Source: Reyranella soli (GTDB lineage: Bacteria; Pseudomonadota; Alphaproteobacteria; Reyranellales; Reyranellaceae). From it: a stretch of DNA of 64,000 bases. The stretch covers positions 62,001 to 126,000 of the forward strand of contig NZ_BKAJ01000038.1 of NCBI RefSeq assembly GCF_007992495.1. The letters run 5' to 3'. Positions 33,767-41,892 of this stretch are shown here, one piece after another. The notes beneath the pieces were generated by a model, which worked only from the letters and a program-made list of their open reading frames with translations, was not told where the DNA came from and ran no database searches. Positions within the stretch are counted from its first letter, which is position 1, and every line of letters begins with the position of its first letter. A program made the position numbers and the translations under genes.

Positions 33767-36394
33767 GTGGTCGACAAGTTCTCGCTGCTTGCCAACACTG
33801 CGTCCGACTGGTGGTGGGAAATGGACGCCGAGTTGCGCGTCACCTTCCTGTCCGAGCGGTTCGCCGAACTGTTCGGCGTGCCGGTCTCATCCATCGTGGG
33901 AAAGCGCCGCTCCGAAATAACCCGGGCTGACGACGACACGCCCGAATGGCGCGCCCATCTCGACGATCTCGCGAACCACCGGCCCTACCGGGATTTCCTC
34001 ACGACCTTCGTCGACGCGCGCGGCGTGTCGCGGCCGGTCAAGATATCGGGCACGCCCATCTTCGGGCCGGACGGCTGCTTCCAGGGCTATATCGGCGTCG
34101 GCCACGACCTCACCGAGCTGCGCCAGAAAGAGCACGAGGCCCTGCGCGAAGCCCACAAGCTCGCGTCCATCCTGGAGCACATCGACCAGGGCGTGGTCTA
34201 CTTCGACGCCGACTTGCGCGTCGCCGCCTACAACCCTCCGGCCATACGCTGGCTGCAGCTCGAAGATGTCGGCGACCCGATGGGCCTGCATCACTCGGAC
34301 CTCATGCGGCGGCTCGCCGAACGCGGCGAATTCGATCCCGAGGACAAGGAGGAGGCGGTTGCCTGGCGCGCAGCCGTCGTAAAGGCGGGCCACCACCTCG
34401 AGGGCGAGCGCGCGCGCCGCGACGGCCGCATCTTCGCCTATGCCTACAACCCGCTGCCCGGGGGCGGCGGCGTGCTGACCTTTTCCGACGTGACCGAAGC
34501 CCGCCGGCGCGAGGCCCGGCTGGCGCGCAGCGAGGAAGGCTTCCGCTATCGCTTCCGCAATCTGCCGTTGCCGGTGTGGACCTACAGTGCCAAGACGCTG
34601 AAGTTCCTCGACGTCAACGACGTAGCGATCGCCGAGTACGGCTATACGCGTGAAGAGTTCCTGTCGATGTCGGCCATCGACATGTGCGGCCCGGAAGGCG
34701 CCGAGCGGCTGAGCAAATGGCTCGCCGAGGGTCGTTCGTCAGGCTTCGAGCCCAATGAATGGTTCAATCGCCGCAAGGACGGCCGCATCCTCCAGGTCGA
34801 ATCCTACGGTCGCGACATCGACTTCAACGGTGAGCCGGCCCGCATCACCGTCGTCATCGATGTCTCGGCACGCAAGGAGGCCGAGCGGCTGAACCAGCGG
34901 CTGGTCGAGACCTCGCAGGACCTGGTCTTCGTGACCGACAGCAAGGCCAAGCTCCTCATTGTCAGCCCCAGCGTCACGCGCATCCTCGGCTGGTCTGCCG
35001 AAGACATGGTCGGCGGCAACACCGCAGACTTCATGGCGCCGGAAGACCTCGAGGCGGCTCGACGGGCGTTCAAGGGGGCGAAGCGCGGCCTGCCGGTCTC
35101 CAACCACAGGTCCCGCTACCGGCACAAGGACGGTCGGCTCGTCTCGCTGCTGTGGATGGGCATGTGGTCCGAGGCCGATCGCCGTCACTACATGGTCGGC
35201 CGCGACATGACCGACATCGACCGCACCGAGGCCCAGCTGCACGAGGCGCAGAAGATGGAGGCGGTCGGCCGGCTCACCGGCGGCGTCGCGCACGACTTCA
35301 ACAACATCCTGATGGTCATCATGGCCAACGTCGACGAGCTGGCCGAGGACGACCGAATGCCGCCGGACCTCGGCAAGCGGATCACGCGCATCGCCCAGGC
35401 GACCCATCGGGCTTCCGACCTCACGCACCAGCTCCTGGCGTTCGCGCGCCGCCAGACGCTGCGGCCGCAATGGACCGACGTGAACGACCTGGTATCGGCC
35501 ACCACGCGGCTGATGCGCCGCGCGCTGGGCGAGACGGTGAGGATCGAGAGCGTGCTGGCCGACGCCATGTGGCCGATCGAGGTCGATCGCGGCCAGCTCC
35601 AGTCGGCGTTGGTCAACATCTGCATCAACGCCCGCGACGCCATGCCGAAGGGCGGCACCCTGCTGATCGAGACGCGGAACGTCGCGTTCGACGCCGACTA
35701 TGGCAGGCACAATCCCGACGCCGTTGCCGGCGACCATGTCCTGATCTCCGTCACCGACACCGGCACGGGCATCGCGCCGGAGATCCTGGACAGGGTCTTC
35801 GAGCCCTTCTTCACCACCAAGGAAGTGGGGCGCGGCACCGGGCTCGGCCTCAGCATGGTCTACGGCTTCGTGCACCAGTCGCGCGGCCACGTGAAGATCG
35901 AAAGCGCGCTTGGCCGCGGCACGTCGGTGCGCATCTACCTGCCGCGCAGCACCGAGAACCGACCGGCCGAAGCGGCTGCCGCGCGTCCCGCCGAACCGCA
36001 TGGCACGGAGAACATCCTGCTGGTCGAGGACGATTCCAAGGTCCGCATGTCGGTCGGCGAACAGCTCCGCACCCTGGGCTATCGCGTCACCGAGGCGTCG
36101 AATGGTCCGGCGGCGCTTGGCATGCTGGAGACGGCACAGCATCCCTTCGACCTGATGCTGACCGATGTGGTCATGCCCGGCGGGATGTACGGCGATGCGC
36201 TGGCCGACGCGGTCGCCGAGCGCTGGCCGGAGGTCAAGATCGTCTTCATGTCGGGCTATACCGACAGCGCCAACGAGTTGCGCGGCCGGCTCGATCGCGA
36301 CGTCCTGCTGCTCGACAAGCCTTTCCATCGCCGTGAACTGGCGCAGGTCCTGCGGCTCGCGCTCGACGCCCGCGCCGGCGCGCGATCGATCTGA
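33767..36394 (+). CDS. Cytosolic multi-PAS hybrid histidine kinase
   Basis: This is an 875-residue protein from GTG 33767 (GGAG 5 nt upstream); a TTG at 33674 would add 31 residues. Four PAS domains can be traced, starting near residues 5, 125, 255 and 380. The dimerisation/phosphoacceptor helix has H509 in GGVAHDFNNILM. The ATPase domain shows NICINARDAM, DTGTGI and GTGLGLSMVYGF, and a C-terminal receiver has LLVEDDS and phosphoacceptor D800 in LMLTDVVMPG. No membrane segment exists, so an intracellular signal is expected. No separate response regulator lies nearby. Confidence 0.92.
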   Translation: MVDKFSLLANTASDWWWEMDAELRVTFLSERFAELFGVPVSSIVGKRRSEITRADDDTPEWRAHLDDLANHRPYRDFLTTFVDARGVSRPVKISGTPIFGPDGCFQGYIGVGHDLTELRQKEHEALREAHKLASILEHIDQGVVYFDADLRVAAYNPPAIRWLQLEDVGDPMGLHHSDLMRRLAERGEFDPEDKEEAVAWRAAVVKAGHHLEGERARRDGRIFAYAYNPLPGGGGVLTFSDVTEARRREARLARSEEGFRYRFRNLPLPVWTYSAKTLKFLDVNDVAIAEYGYTREEFLSMSAIDMCGPEGAERLSKWLAEGRSSGFEPNEWFNRRKDGRILQVESYGRDIDFNGEPARITVVIDVSARKEAERLNQRLVETSQDLVFVTDSKAKLLIVSPSVTRILGWSAEDMVGGNTADFMAPEDLEAARRAFKGAKRGLPVSNHRSRYRHKDGRLVSLLWMGMWSEADRRHYMVGRDMTDIDRTEAQLHEAQKMEAVGRLTGGVAHDFNNILMVIMANVDELAEDDRMPPDLGKRITRIAQATHRASDLTHQLLAFARRQTLRPQWTDVNDLVSATTRLMRRALGETVRIESVLADAMWPIEVDRGQLQSALVNICINARDAMPKGGTLLIETRNVAFDADYGRHNPDAVAGDHVLISVTDTGTGIAPEILDRVFEPFFTTKEVGRGTGLGLSMVYGFVHQSRGHVKIESALGRGTSVRIYLPRSTENRPAEAAAARPAEPHGTENILLVEDDSKVRMSVGEQLRTLGYRVTEASNGPAALGMLETAQHPFDLMLTDVVMPGGMYGDALADAVAERWPEVKIVFMSGYTDSANELRGRLDRDVLLLDKPFHRRELAQVLRLALDARAGARSI

Positions 36395-36436
36395 ACCGGC
36401 GAGGCAACCGCGTCCAGGTGGCCACGTTCGCTGGGC

Positions 36437-37327
36437 ATGGCCTCTCAGCGCAGGAAGCGCCCGGGTGACGTCCGCATCGGCCTTTCGGGCTGGACCTACA
36501 AGTCCTGGCGCGGTCGCTTCTATCCCAAGGGACTGCCGCACAAGCGCGAGCTTGCGCATGTCGGCTCGGTGTTCCCCACGGTCGAGATCAACGGCACGTT
36601 CTACAGCATGCAGCGCCCCGAATCGTTCGGGCGCTGGGCCGAGCTGACGCCCGACGACTTCGTCTTCGCGGTCAAGGGGCCGCGCTTTCTCACCCACATG
36701 AAGCGTCTCAACGAGCCGCTGGCGCCGCTGGCGAACTTCGTCGCTTCCGGCGTGCTGCGCCTCGACGGCAAGCTCGGCCCGATCCTGTGGCAACTGCCGC
36801 CGAGCTTCCGCTTCGATCGCGACAAGCTCGACGCCTTCTTCCGGCTGCTGCCGCGCGACACTGCGGCGGCGGCGAGGTTGGGGCGCCGCCACGATCATCG
36901 GCTGAAGGCGCGGGCCTGGCTGCGCGCCGGTCCCGGGCGACATCGGCTGCGCCATGCAATCGAAGTCCGCCACGACAGCTTTTGCGACCCGGCCTTCATC
37001 GACCTGCTGCGCCGCCACGACATTGCCCTGGTCTGCGCCGACACGGTCGACTGGCCGCTGCTGATGGATCTCACGTCCGACTTCGTCTATTGCCGCCTGC
37101 ACGGCTCGCGCGAGCTCTATCGCAGCGGCTACAGCACCGCCGAGCTCGGCCGCTGGGCGAAGCGCATTCGCGCCTGGCGTGACGGCAAGCCGATGCGCGA
37201 CGGCACCTTCGTCGGCACGCCGGCCAAGGCCGAACCACGTGACGTCTATGTCTACTTCGACAACACCGACAAGCTGATGGCGCCGCGCGATGCGCTGGCG
37301 CTGATGCGCCGCCTCGAGGAGGGCTGA
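36437..37327 (+). CDS. DUF72-family protein (YecE-like)
   Basis: This 296-residue cytosolic protein has VRIGLSGWTYKSWRGRFYP at the N-terminus, FPTVEINGTFYSMQRPESF, FVFAVKGPRFLTHMKRL and a C-terminal DVYVYFDNTDK, the conserved blocks of DUF72, a TIM-barrel-like family of unknown function. The gene stops 1 nt before the UdgX start, implying one transcript. DUF72 proteins have been suggested to relate to nucleic-acid metabolism, and the UdgX neighbour fits that weakly. Confidence 0.85.
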   Translation: MASQRRKRPGDVRIGLSGWTYKSWRGRFYPKGLPHKRELAHVGSVFPTVEINGTFYSMQRPESFGRWAELTPDDFVFAVKGPRFLTHMKRLNEPLAPLANFVASGVLRLDGKLGPILWQLPPSFRFDRDKLDAFFRLLPRDTAAAARLGRRHDHRLKARAWLRAGPGRHRLRHAIEVRHDSFCDPAFIDLLRRHDIALVCADTVDWPLLMDLTSDFVYCRLHGSRELYRSGYSTAELGRWAKRIRAWRDGKPMRDGTFVGTPAKAEPRDVYVYFDNTDKLMAPRDALALMRRLEEG

Positions 37328-37328
37328 C

Positions 37329-37925
37329 ATGCCTGCCGCCGCCACGCAGCTCAAGGCTGTCGCCAAGGAGGCGGCGTCGTGCACGCGCTGTCCGCTCTAC
37401 CGCAACGCCACCCAGACGGTGTTCGGCGAGGGGGCGGCGCGGGCGACCATCATGCTGGTGGGCGAGCAGCCGGGCGACCAGGAGGACCTCGCCGGCCACC
37501 CGTTCGTCGGGCCGGCCGGCAAGGTGCTCGATCGCGCCATGGCCGAGGCCGGGCTCGATCGCAAGAAGGTCTGGCTCACCAACGCCGTGAAGCACTTCAA
37601 GAACGAGCCACGCGGCAAGAAGCGCCTGCACAAGCGGCCCAACCGCTACGAGGTCGAGGTCTGCCGGGTCTGGCTGCGCCAGGAGATTTCCCTGGTGAAA
37701 CCGCAGCTCATCCTGGCCCTGGGGGTGACGGCGGCGATTGCCCTGGCGGGCCGCCCGGTGGTGCTGTCGCGCGAGCGCGGCAGGGTCATCGAGCTGGAGG
37801 ATGGCCAGCGCGGCATGGTGACCACCCATCCCTCGTCGATCCTGCGCATGCCCGACCCGAAGGCCCGACATGCAGCCTTTGCGGCCCTGGTGAAAGACCT
37901 CAAAGCGGCTGTGAAAGCCGCCTGA
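37329..37925 (+). CDS. udgX: UdgX-type uracil-DNA-binding glycosylase
   Basis: This 198-residue family-4-like uracil-DNA glycosylase is of the UdgX branch. Motif A is GEQPGDQED (residues 45-53), motif B is THPSSILR (166-173), and the branch-specific loop KKRLHKRP carries H101, equivalent to the histidine that forms a covalent bond with the abasic product in mycobacterial UdgX. Fe-S cluster cysteines C18, C21 and C112 are present. The position of the fourth cysteine of ordinary family 4 is H89 (NAVKHF). It probably seals uracil sites as a protein-DNA adduct. It is co-transcribed with the DUF72 gene. Confidence 0.88.
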   Translation: MPAAATQLKAVAKEAASCTRCPLYRNATQTVFGEGAARATIMLVGEQPGDQEDLAGHPFVGPAGKVLDRAMAEAGLDRKKVWLTNAVKHFKNEPRGKKRLHKRPNRYEVEVCRVWLRQEISLVKPQLILALGVTAAIALAGRPVVLSRERGRVIELEDGQRGMVTTHPSSILRMPDPKARHAAFAALVKDLKAAVKAA

Positions 37926-37990
37926 ACGGCCGTTGCAATGCATCGCAGTCTGGCCAAATCTATGCCAGGTGACAGTGCAGGAGACGGCCG

Positions 37991-38296
37991 ATGAGCGATA
38001 TCGACGTCAAACCCGATACCATTGCCAAGCCGAAGATCGAGCAGCCGCGGCTCCACAAGGTGATCCTGATCAACGACGACTACACGCCGCGCGAGTTCGT
38101 GACAGCCGTATTGATGATGGTGTTCCATATGAGCGAGGACCAGGCCTATCGCATCATGATGACGGCGCACCAGCGCGGCGCCTGCGTCGTCGCCGCCTTC
38201 ACCCGCGACATCGCCGAGAGCAAGGCGACCGAAGGCACCAATGCCGGCCGCCAGAATGGCCACCCGCTGGAATTCACGACGGAGCCGGAGGAGTAG
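37991..38296 (+). CDS. clpS: ATP-dependent Clp protease adaptor ClpS (ClpS2-like)
   Basis: This 101-residue adaptor has HKVILINDDYTPREFVTAVL, which carries the N-degron pocket residues (NDDYT). AYRIMMTAHQRGACVV includes the conserved histidine segment, and HPLEFTTEPEE closes the fold. It delivers N-end-rule substrates to ClpA. The sequence resembles the second ClpS (ClpS2) that many alphaproteobacteria carry, and there is no clpA next to it. A perfect nested palindrome follows 4 nt after the stop. Confidence 0.92.
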   Translation: MSDIDVKPDTIAKPKIEQPRLHKVILINDDYTPREFVTAVLMMVFHMSEDQAYRIMMTAHQRGACVVAAFTRDIAESKATEGTNAGRQNGHPLEFTTEPEE

Positions 38297-38300
38297 GGCT

Positions 38301-38375
38301 GGGGGCGCGCCACTCCAGTGGCGCGTCTTCTCGCGGTCCAGAAGACATGACGCGCCACTGGAGTGGCGCGCCCCC
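38301..38375. repeat. Nested inverted-repeat element (27-bp perfect arms)
   Basis: The left arm 38301-38327 and right arm 38349-38375 are perfectly complementary over 27 bases. Each arm holds its own palindrome built on GCGCCACT/AGTGGCGC. The 21-nt loop contains CAGAAGACAT, similar to the GAAGAC-containing loop of the element at 32027-32100. It sits between the convergent clpS and GlcG-like genes. A solo copy of the same palindrome occurs at 41860-41885. Confidence 0.8.
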
Positions 38376-38381
38376 GGCAAA

Positions 38382-38807
38382 TCATCCGTGTAACAACCCC
38401 GCCGCCTCGACGCCGGCGATGCACACCGCTTCGTCCTCGTCGCCCGTGCCGCCGCTGGCGCCCGCGGCGCCCAGCACGCTGCCGTCCTTGTCCTTGATCA
38501 CCACCGCGCCGGTCTGCGGCAGGAACTTGCCCTGCGCCGTCGCGGACAGCGCGCCGAAGAACTGCGGGTTCTCCTTGGCCCGGGCGAGCAGCGTGCGGCT
38601 CGCCACGCCCATGCCGACCGAGGCGTACGCCTTGCCAATGGCGACATCGCAGCGGAACATGCTGGCGCCGTCCTCGCGCTGCAGCGACTTCACATGACCC
38701 GACTGGTCGAGCACGGCGACGGCGAGGGGCTTGATCTTCATCTCGCGCGCCTTGGCGAGAGCCACTTCGACGATCTTGTTGGCTTGCGTGAGGGTCAGGG
38801 TCGACAT
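38382..38807 (-). CDS. GlcG/HbpS-family protein
   Basis: This 141-residue protein has the GlcG/HbpS (DUF336) signature: LTLTQANKIVEVALAKAREM, then PLAVAVLDQSGHVKSLQRED, then ALGVSG-like GAAGASGGTGDEDEAVCIAG. The family includes heme- or cobalamin-binding and glycolate-operon proteins of unclear role. The start at 38807 has GGAAC upstream. It is convergent with clpS, with the nested palindrome between, and divergent from the TRAP importer, 101 nt away. Confidence 0.82.
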   Translation of the reverse strand: MSTLTLTQANKIVEVALAKAREMKIKPLAVAVLDQSGHVKSLQREDGASMFRCDVAIGKAYASVGMGVASRTLLARAKENPQFFGALSATAQGKFLPQTGAVVIKDKDGSVLGAAGASGGTGDEDEAVCIAGVEAAGLLHG

Positions 38808-38908
38808 GGGTGTGTTCCGTTTCGAGTGAGTTGTCGTGAGTTGAGCACGAATTTGCGTGGCATGCATTTTGCTGACTTCGAACGGTAACGGGGAAGAAGG
38901 GGGCTGAC

Positions 38909-39958
38909 ATGCTGAATCGATGGTTGGCGGGGTTGGCGCTGACGGCCGCTCTCGCATCCGGCGCTGCTGCGCAGGATCTGCCCAAAAGCCAATTCAAGGT
39001 CATCGGGCTCAACAGCCCGACGCCGGTGTCGATCCACGACGAGCTGCCGTTCTGGCGCAAGACCATCCCGGAAGCGTCGAAAGGCGCCATCACGGCCGAC
39101 ATCACGCCGCTCGACCAGATGAGCATCGACGACAAGACGATGCTGCGGCTCTTGAAGCTCGGCGTCATGGATTTCGGCGCCATGGACATTTCCAAGATGG
39201 CGGGCGACGACCCGCGCTTCGAGGCCTGTGATCTCGCCGGCCTCACCCTCGATCCGGACAAGGCACGGGCGGCCTGCAATGCCTACCGCGCGGTGATCGA
39301 CCGGCAGATGCAGAAGAACTGGAACGTCAAGCTCCTGGCGTTCGGCGGCAACACGCCCCAGGTATTCTGGTGCAAGGACGTCGCGACCGGCCTTGCCGGC
39401 TTCAAGGGCAAGAAGGTCCGCGTCTTCAACAACACCATGCGCGACTTCCTGGCCGGCGTCGGCGCCACGGCGGTCAGCATGGCCTTCGCCGAAGTCGTGC
39501 CGGCGCTCTCGGCCGGTGTCGTCGATTGCGGCGTCACCGGCAGCCTGTCGGGCAACACCGCGGGCTGGGCCGAGGTGACCAAGTCGATCTATCCGATGTC
39601 GCTCGGCTGGAGCATCAACGTGCTGGCCGTCAACCTCGACAGCTGGAAGCGGCTCGACCCCAAGACCCAGGCCTTCCTGCTGGAGCAGTTCAAGGCCTAC
39701 GAGGACAAGATGTGGGCGACCGTTAAGACGACGACCTCGGAGGCCGACAACTGCAACACCGGCCAGCAGCCCTGCACCATGGGCAAGCTCGCCAACACGA
39801 CCATCGTCGCGGTGAAGCCCGAGGAGATGGAGACCCACAAGAAGCTGGTCGAGGGTGCCGTGCTGGCGGGCTGGGCCAAGCGCTGCGGCGCCGAATGCGC
39901 CAAGGAGTGGAACGAGACCGTCGGCAAGGCGCTCGGCCTCACGGCGCCCACGCCGTAA
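38909..39958 (+). CDS. TRAP transporter substrate-binding protein (DctP-type)
   Basis: This 349-residue periplasmic receptor has a signal peptide (MLNRWLAGLALTAALASGAA, cleaved after AAAQ). FKVIGLNSPTPVSIHDELPF, a long TRAP receptor helix region and VRVFNNTMRDFLAGVGATAV, where R402-type carboxylate-binding arginine would be expected in VRVFN, point to a carboxylate ligand. Four cysteines near the C-terminus (NCNTGQQPC, RCGAEC) suggest two periplasmic disulfides, which is less usual. The small and large permease genes follow directly. Confidence 0.88.
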   Translation: MLNRWLAGLALTAALASGAAAQDLPKSQFKVIGLNSPTPVSIHDELPFWRKTIPEASKGAITADITPLDQMSIDDKTMLRLLKLGVMDFGAMDISKMAGDDPRFEACDLAGLTLDPDKARAACNAYRAVIDRQMQKNWNVKLLAFGGNTPQVFWCKDVATGLAGFKGKKVRVFNNTMRDFLAGVGATAVSMAFAEVVPALSAGVVDCGVTGSLSGNTAGWAEVTKSIYPMSLGWSINVLAVNLDSWKRLDPKTQAFLLEQFKAYEDKMWATVKTTTSEADNCNTGQQPCTMGKLANTTIVAVKPEEMETHKKLVEGAVLAGWAKRCGAECAKEWNETVGKALGLTAPTP

Positions 39959-39971
39959 AGACCTTGGACGC

Positions 39972-40571
39972 ATGAAATACCTGCAAACGATCGCGGGAGA
40001 AATCTCCCGCGTCGGCGCGATCGTGGGCGGCGCGATGCTGCTGGTGGCGTCGATCCTGATCTGCATCGACATCACGCTGCGCTACACGGTGTCGATCACG
40101 CTTGGCGGCGCCGACGAGCTGTCGGGCTATGCGCTGGCCATCTCCAGCGCCTGGGGCTTTTCCTCCGCGCTGCTCAGCCGCTCGCACATCCGCATCGACA
40201 CGGTCTATGTGCGCATCAAGTCGATCGGCGCGCGGGCGATGCTCGATCTCATCAGCCTCGGCACCTTGCTGGGTTTCTTCGGCATGGTCACCTGGTACGC
40301 CTGGGGCGTCGTCTGGCAGTCCTGGGTATCGGGCTCGCGCTCGCTGTCGGCCATCGAGGCGCCGCTGGTGATCCCGCAGGGCCTGTGGTTCGCCGGCCTG
40401 CTCTTCTTCGTCCTCCTGTCGGTGCTGCTGCTGGTGCGTGGCCTGCTGGCCTTCATCGCCGGCGACTACAACGGCCTGTTCGCGCTGATCGGCTCGAAAT
40501 CGGCGCTGGCCGAGGCCGAGGAGGAGATCGCCGCCGTGGCGCACGGGCTCGAGCAGGAGAAGAAGCCATGA
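39972..40571 (+). CDS. TRAP transporter small permease (DctQ-type)
   Basis: This 199-residue inner-membrane protein has four hydrophobic segments, for example GAIVGGAMLLVASILICIDI and LDLISLGTLLGFFGMVTWYA, the normal DctQ topology. ATG 39972 follows the dctP stop by 13 nt. The last codons overlap the large permease start (ATGA). It forms the Na+-coupled importer together with DctM. Confidence 0.88.
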   Translation: MKYLQTIAGEISRVGAIVGGAMLLVASILICIDITLRYTVSITLGGADELSGYALAISSAWGFSSALLSRSHIRIDTVYVRIKSIGARAMLDLISLGTLLGFFGMVTWYAWGVVWQSWVSGSRSLSAIEAPLVIPQGLWFAGLLFFVLLSVLLLVRGLLAFIAGDYNGLFALIGSKSALAEAEEEIAAVAHGLEQEKKP

Positions 40572-41854
40572 CCGCGGGCGTCTCCCTTGTCGTGCTGCTC
40601 TTCCTGCTCGGCAGCTCGATCGCGGTCGCAGCCGGCATGGGCCTGGCCGGCGTGATCCTGAACCAGTTCTATTCGACGATGCCGATGAGCCGTATCGTCG
40701 GCGAGCTCACCTGGTCGACCACCAGCAACTTCATCCTGACGGCCATTCCCTTCTACATCATGTTCGGCGAGATCCTGCTGCGCAGCGGTACGGCCGAGCG
40801 CATGTATGCCGCCCTGGTGCAATGGTTGTCGTGGCTGCCCGGCGGCCTGATGCACTCCAACATCGGCTCGTGCGCCCTGTTCGGCTCGGTCTCCGGGTCG
40901 AGCGTCGCCACGGCGGCGACCATCGGCGTCGTGGCGATGGGCGAGATCGACAAGCACAAATACAACGAGCCGCTCTTCCTGGGAACGCTCGCCGCCGGCG
41001 GCACGCTCGGCATCCTGATCCCGCCCTCGATCAACATGATCATCTACGGCGTGATGACCGACACGTCGGTGCCCAAGCTTTATCTGGCTGGCTTCCTGCC
41101 AGGCTTCATCCTGACGGTGCTGTTCAGCCTCACCGTGCTGGTCGCCTGCATCTGGAAGCCGCAATGGGGCGGCAACCGCATCGAGACCAACTGGGAGATG
41201 CGCATCAAGCTCTTGCCCGACCTGCTGCCGCCGCTGGTGCTGCTGCTGATCGTGATCGGCGCCATCTTCTTCGGCGTGGCAACGGCGACCGAGGCGGCTG
41301 CCGTCGGCATCGTCGGCGCGCTGGCGATCACCGCATGGCGCGGCCGGCTCTCGTGGCGCATGCTGCGCGACGTCTGCGAAGGCACCGTGCGCACGACGGC
41401 GATGGTGGTGGCGATCCTGGTCGGCGCCTTCTTCCTCAACGTCATCATCCAGACGATCGGCCTCACCCAGCAGCTCAGCAAGCTGATCTCGGCCTACCAG
41501 CTCTCGCCGCTGCAGGTCCTGATGGCGGTGATCGTCCTCTACCTCGTGCTGGGGACCTTCATGGAGGAGCTTTCCATGATGATCTCGACCATCCCCATCA
41601 CCACGCCGCTCATGGTGCAGGCGGGCTACGATCCGGTCTGGTACGGCATCCTGCTGGTGCTGCTGATCCAGACGGCGATGATCTCGCCGCCCTTCGGCAT
41701 CAACCTCTTCGTCATCCACGGTATCCGCGGCCGCGGCACGCTCTCCGATGTCGAGAAGGGGTCGGCGCCGTTCGTGATTGCCCTGCTGGCCATGATCGCC
41801 ATGATCTGCGTCTGGCCGGACATCGTGATGGTGGCCGTGCGCTGGTTCGGCTGA
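40568..41854 (+). CDS. TRAP transporter large permease (DctM-type)
   Basis: This is a 428-residue integral membrane protein with about 12 hydrophobic segments. Conserved TRAP motifs include FGSVSGSSVATAATIG near residue 110, LGILIPPSINMIIYG near 160 and the late MISPPFGINLFVI. The ATGA overlap with dctQ fixes the start. It is the transport subunit of the importer. A palindrome follows the stop and separates it from the convergent hyuA. Confidence 0.92.
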   Translation: MTAGVSLVVLLFLLGSSIAVAAGMGLAGVILNQFYSTMPMSRIVGELTWSTTSNFILTAIPFYIMFGEILLRSGTAERMYAALVQWLSWLPGGLMHSNIGSCALFGSVSGSSVATAATIGVVAMGEIDKHKYNEPLFLGTLAAGGTLGILIPPSINMIIYGVMTDTSVPKLYLAGFLPGFILTVLFSLTVLVACIWKPQWGGNRIETNWEMRIKLLPDLLPPLVLLLIVIGAIFFGVATATEAAAVGIVGALAITAWRGRLSWRMLRDVCEGTVRTTAMVVAILVGAFFLNVIIQTIGLTQQLSKLISAYQLSPLQVLMAVIVLYLVLGTFMEELSMMISTIPITTPLMVQAGYDPVWYGILLVLLIQTAMISPPFGINLFVIHGIRGRGTLSDVEKGSAPFVIALLAMIAMICVWPDIVMVAVRWFG

Positions 41855-41859
41855 GCTGG

Positions 41860-41885
41860 GGGCGCGCCACTGGAGTGGCGTGCCC
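41860..41885. repeat. Solo palindrome between convergent genes, possible bidirectional terminator
   Basis: Arms GGGCGCGCCACT (41860-41871) and AGTGGCGTGCCC (41874-41885) pair over 12 bases with one mismatch. The core is identical to the internal palindrome of the element at 38301-38375. It occupies most of the 38-base gap between the DctM stop and the hyuA stop, so it could end both transcripts. Confidence 0.6.
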
Positions 41886-41892
41886 TCCAACA

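Noticed and set aside
34739-37384. 881-residue open frame on the minus strand
   Set aside because: It is antisense to the PAS kinase and DUF72 genes, which have clear domains. Long antisense frames are expected from third-position GC bias.
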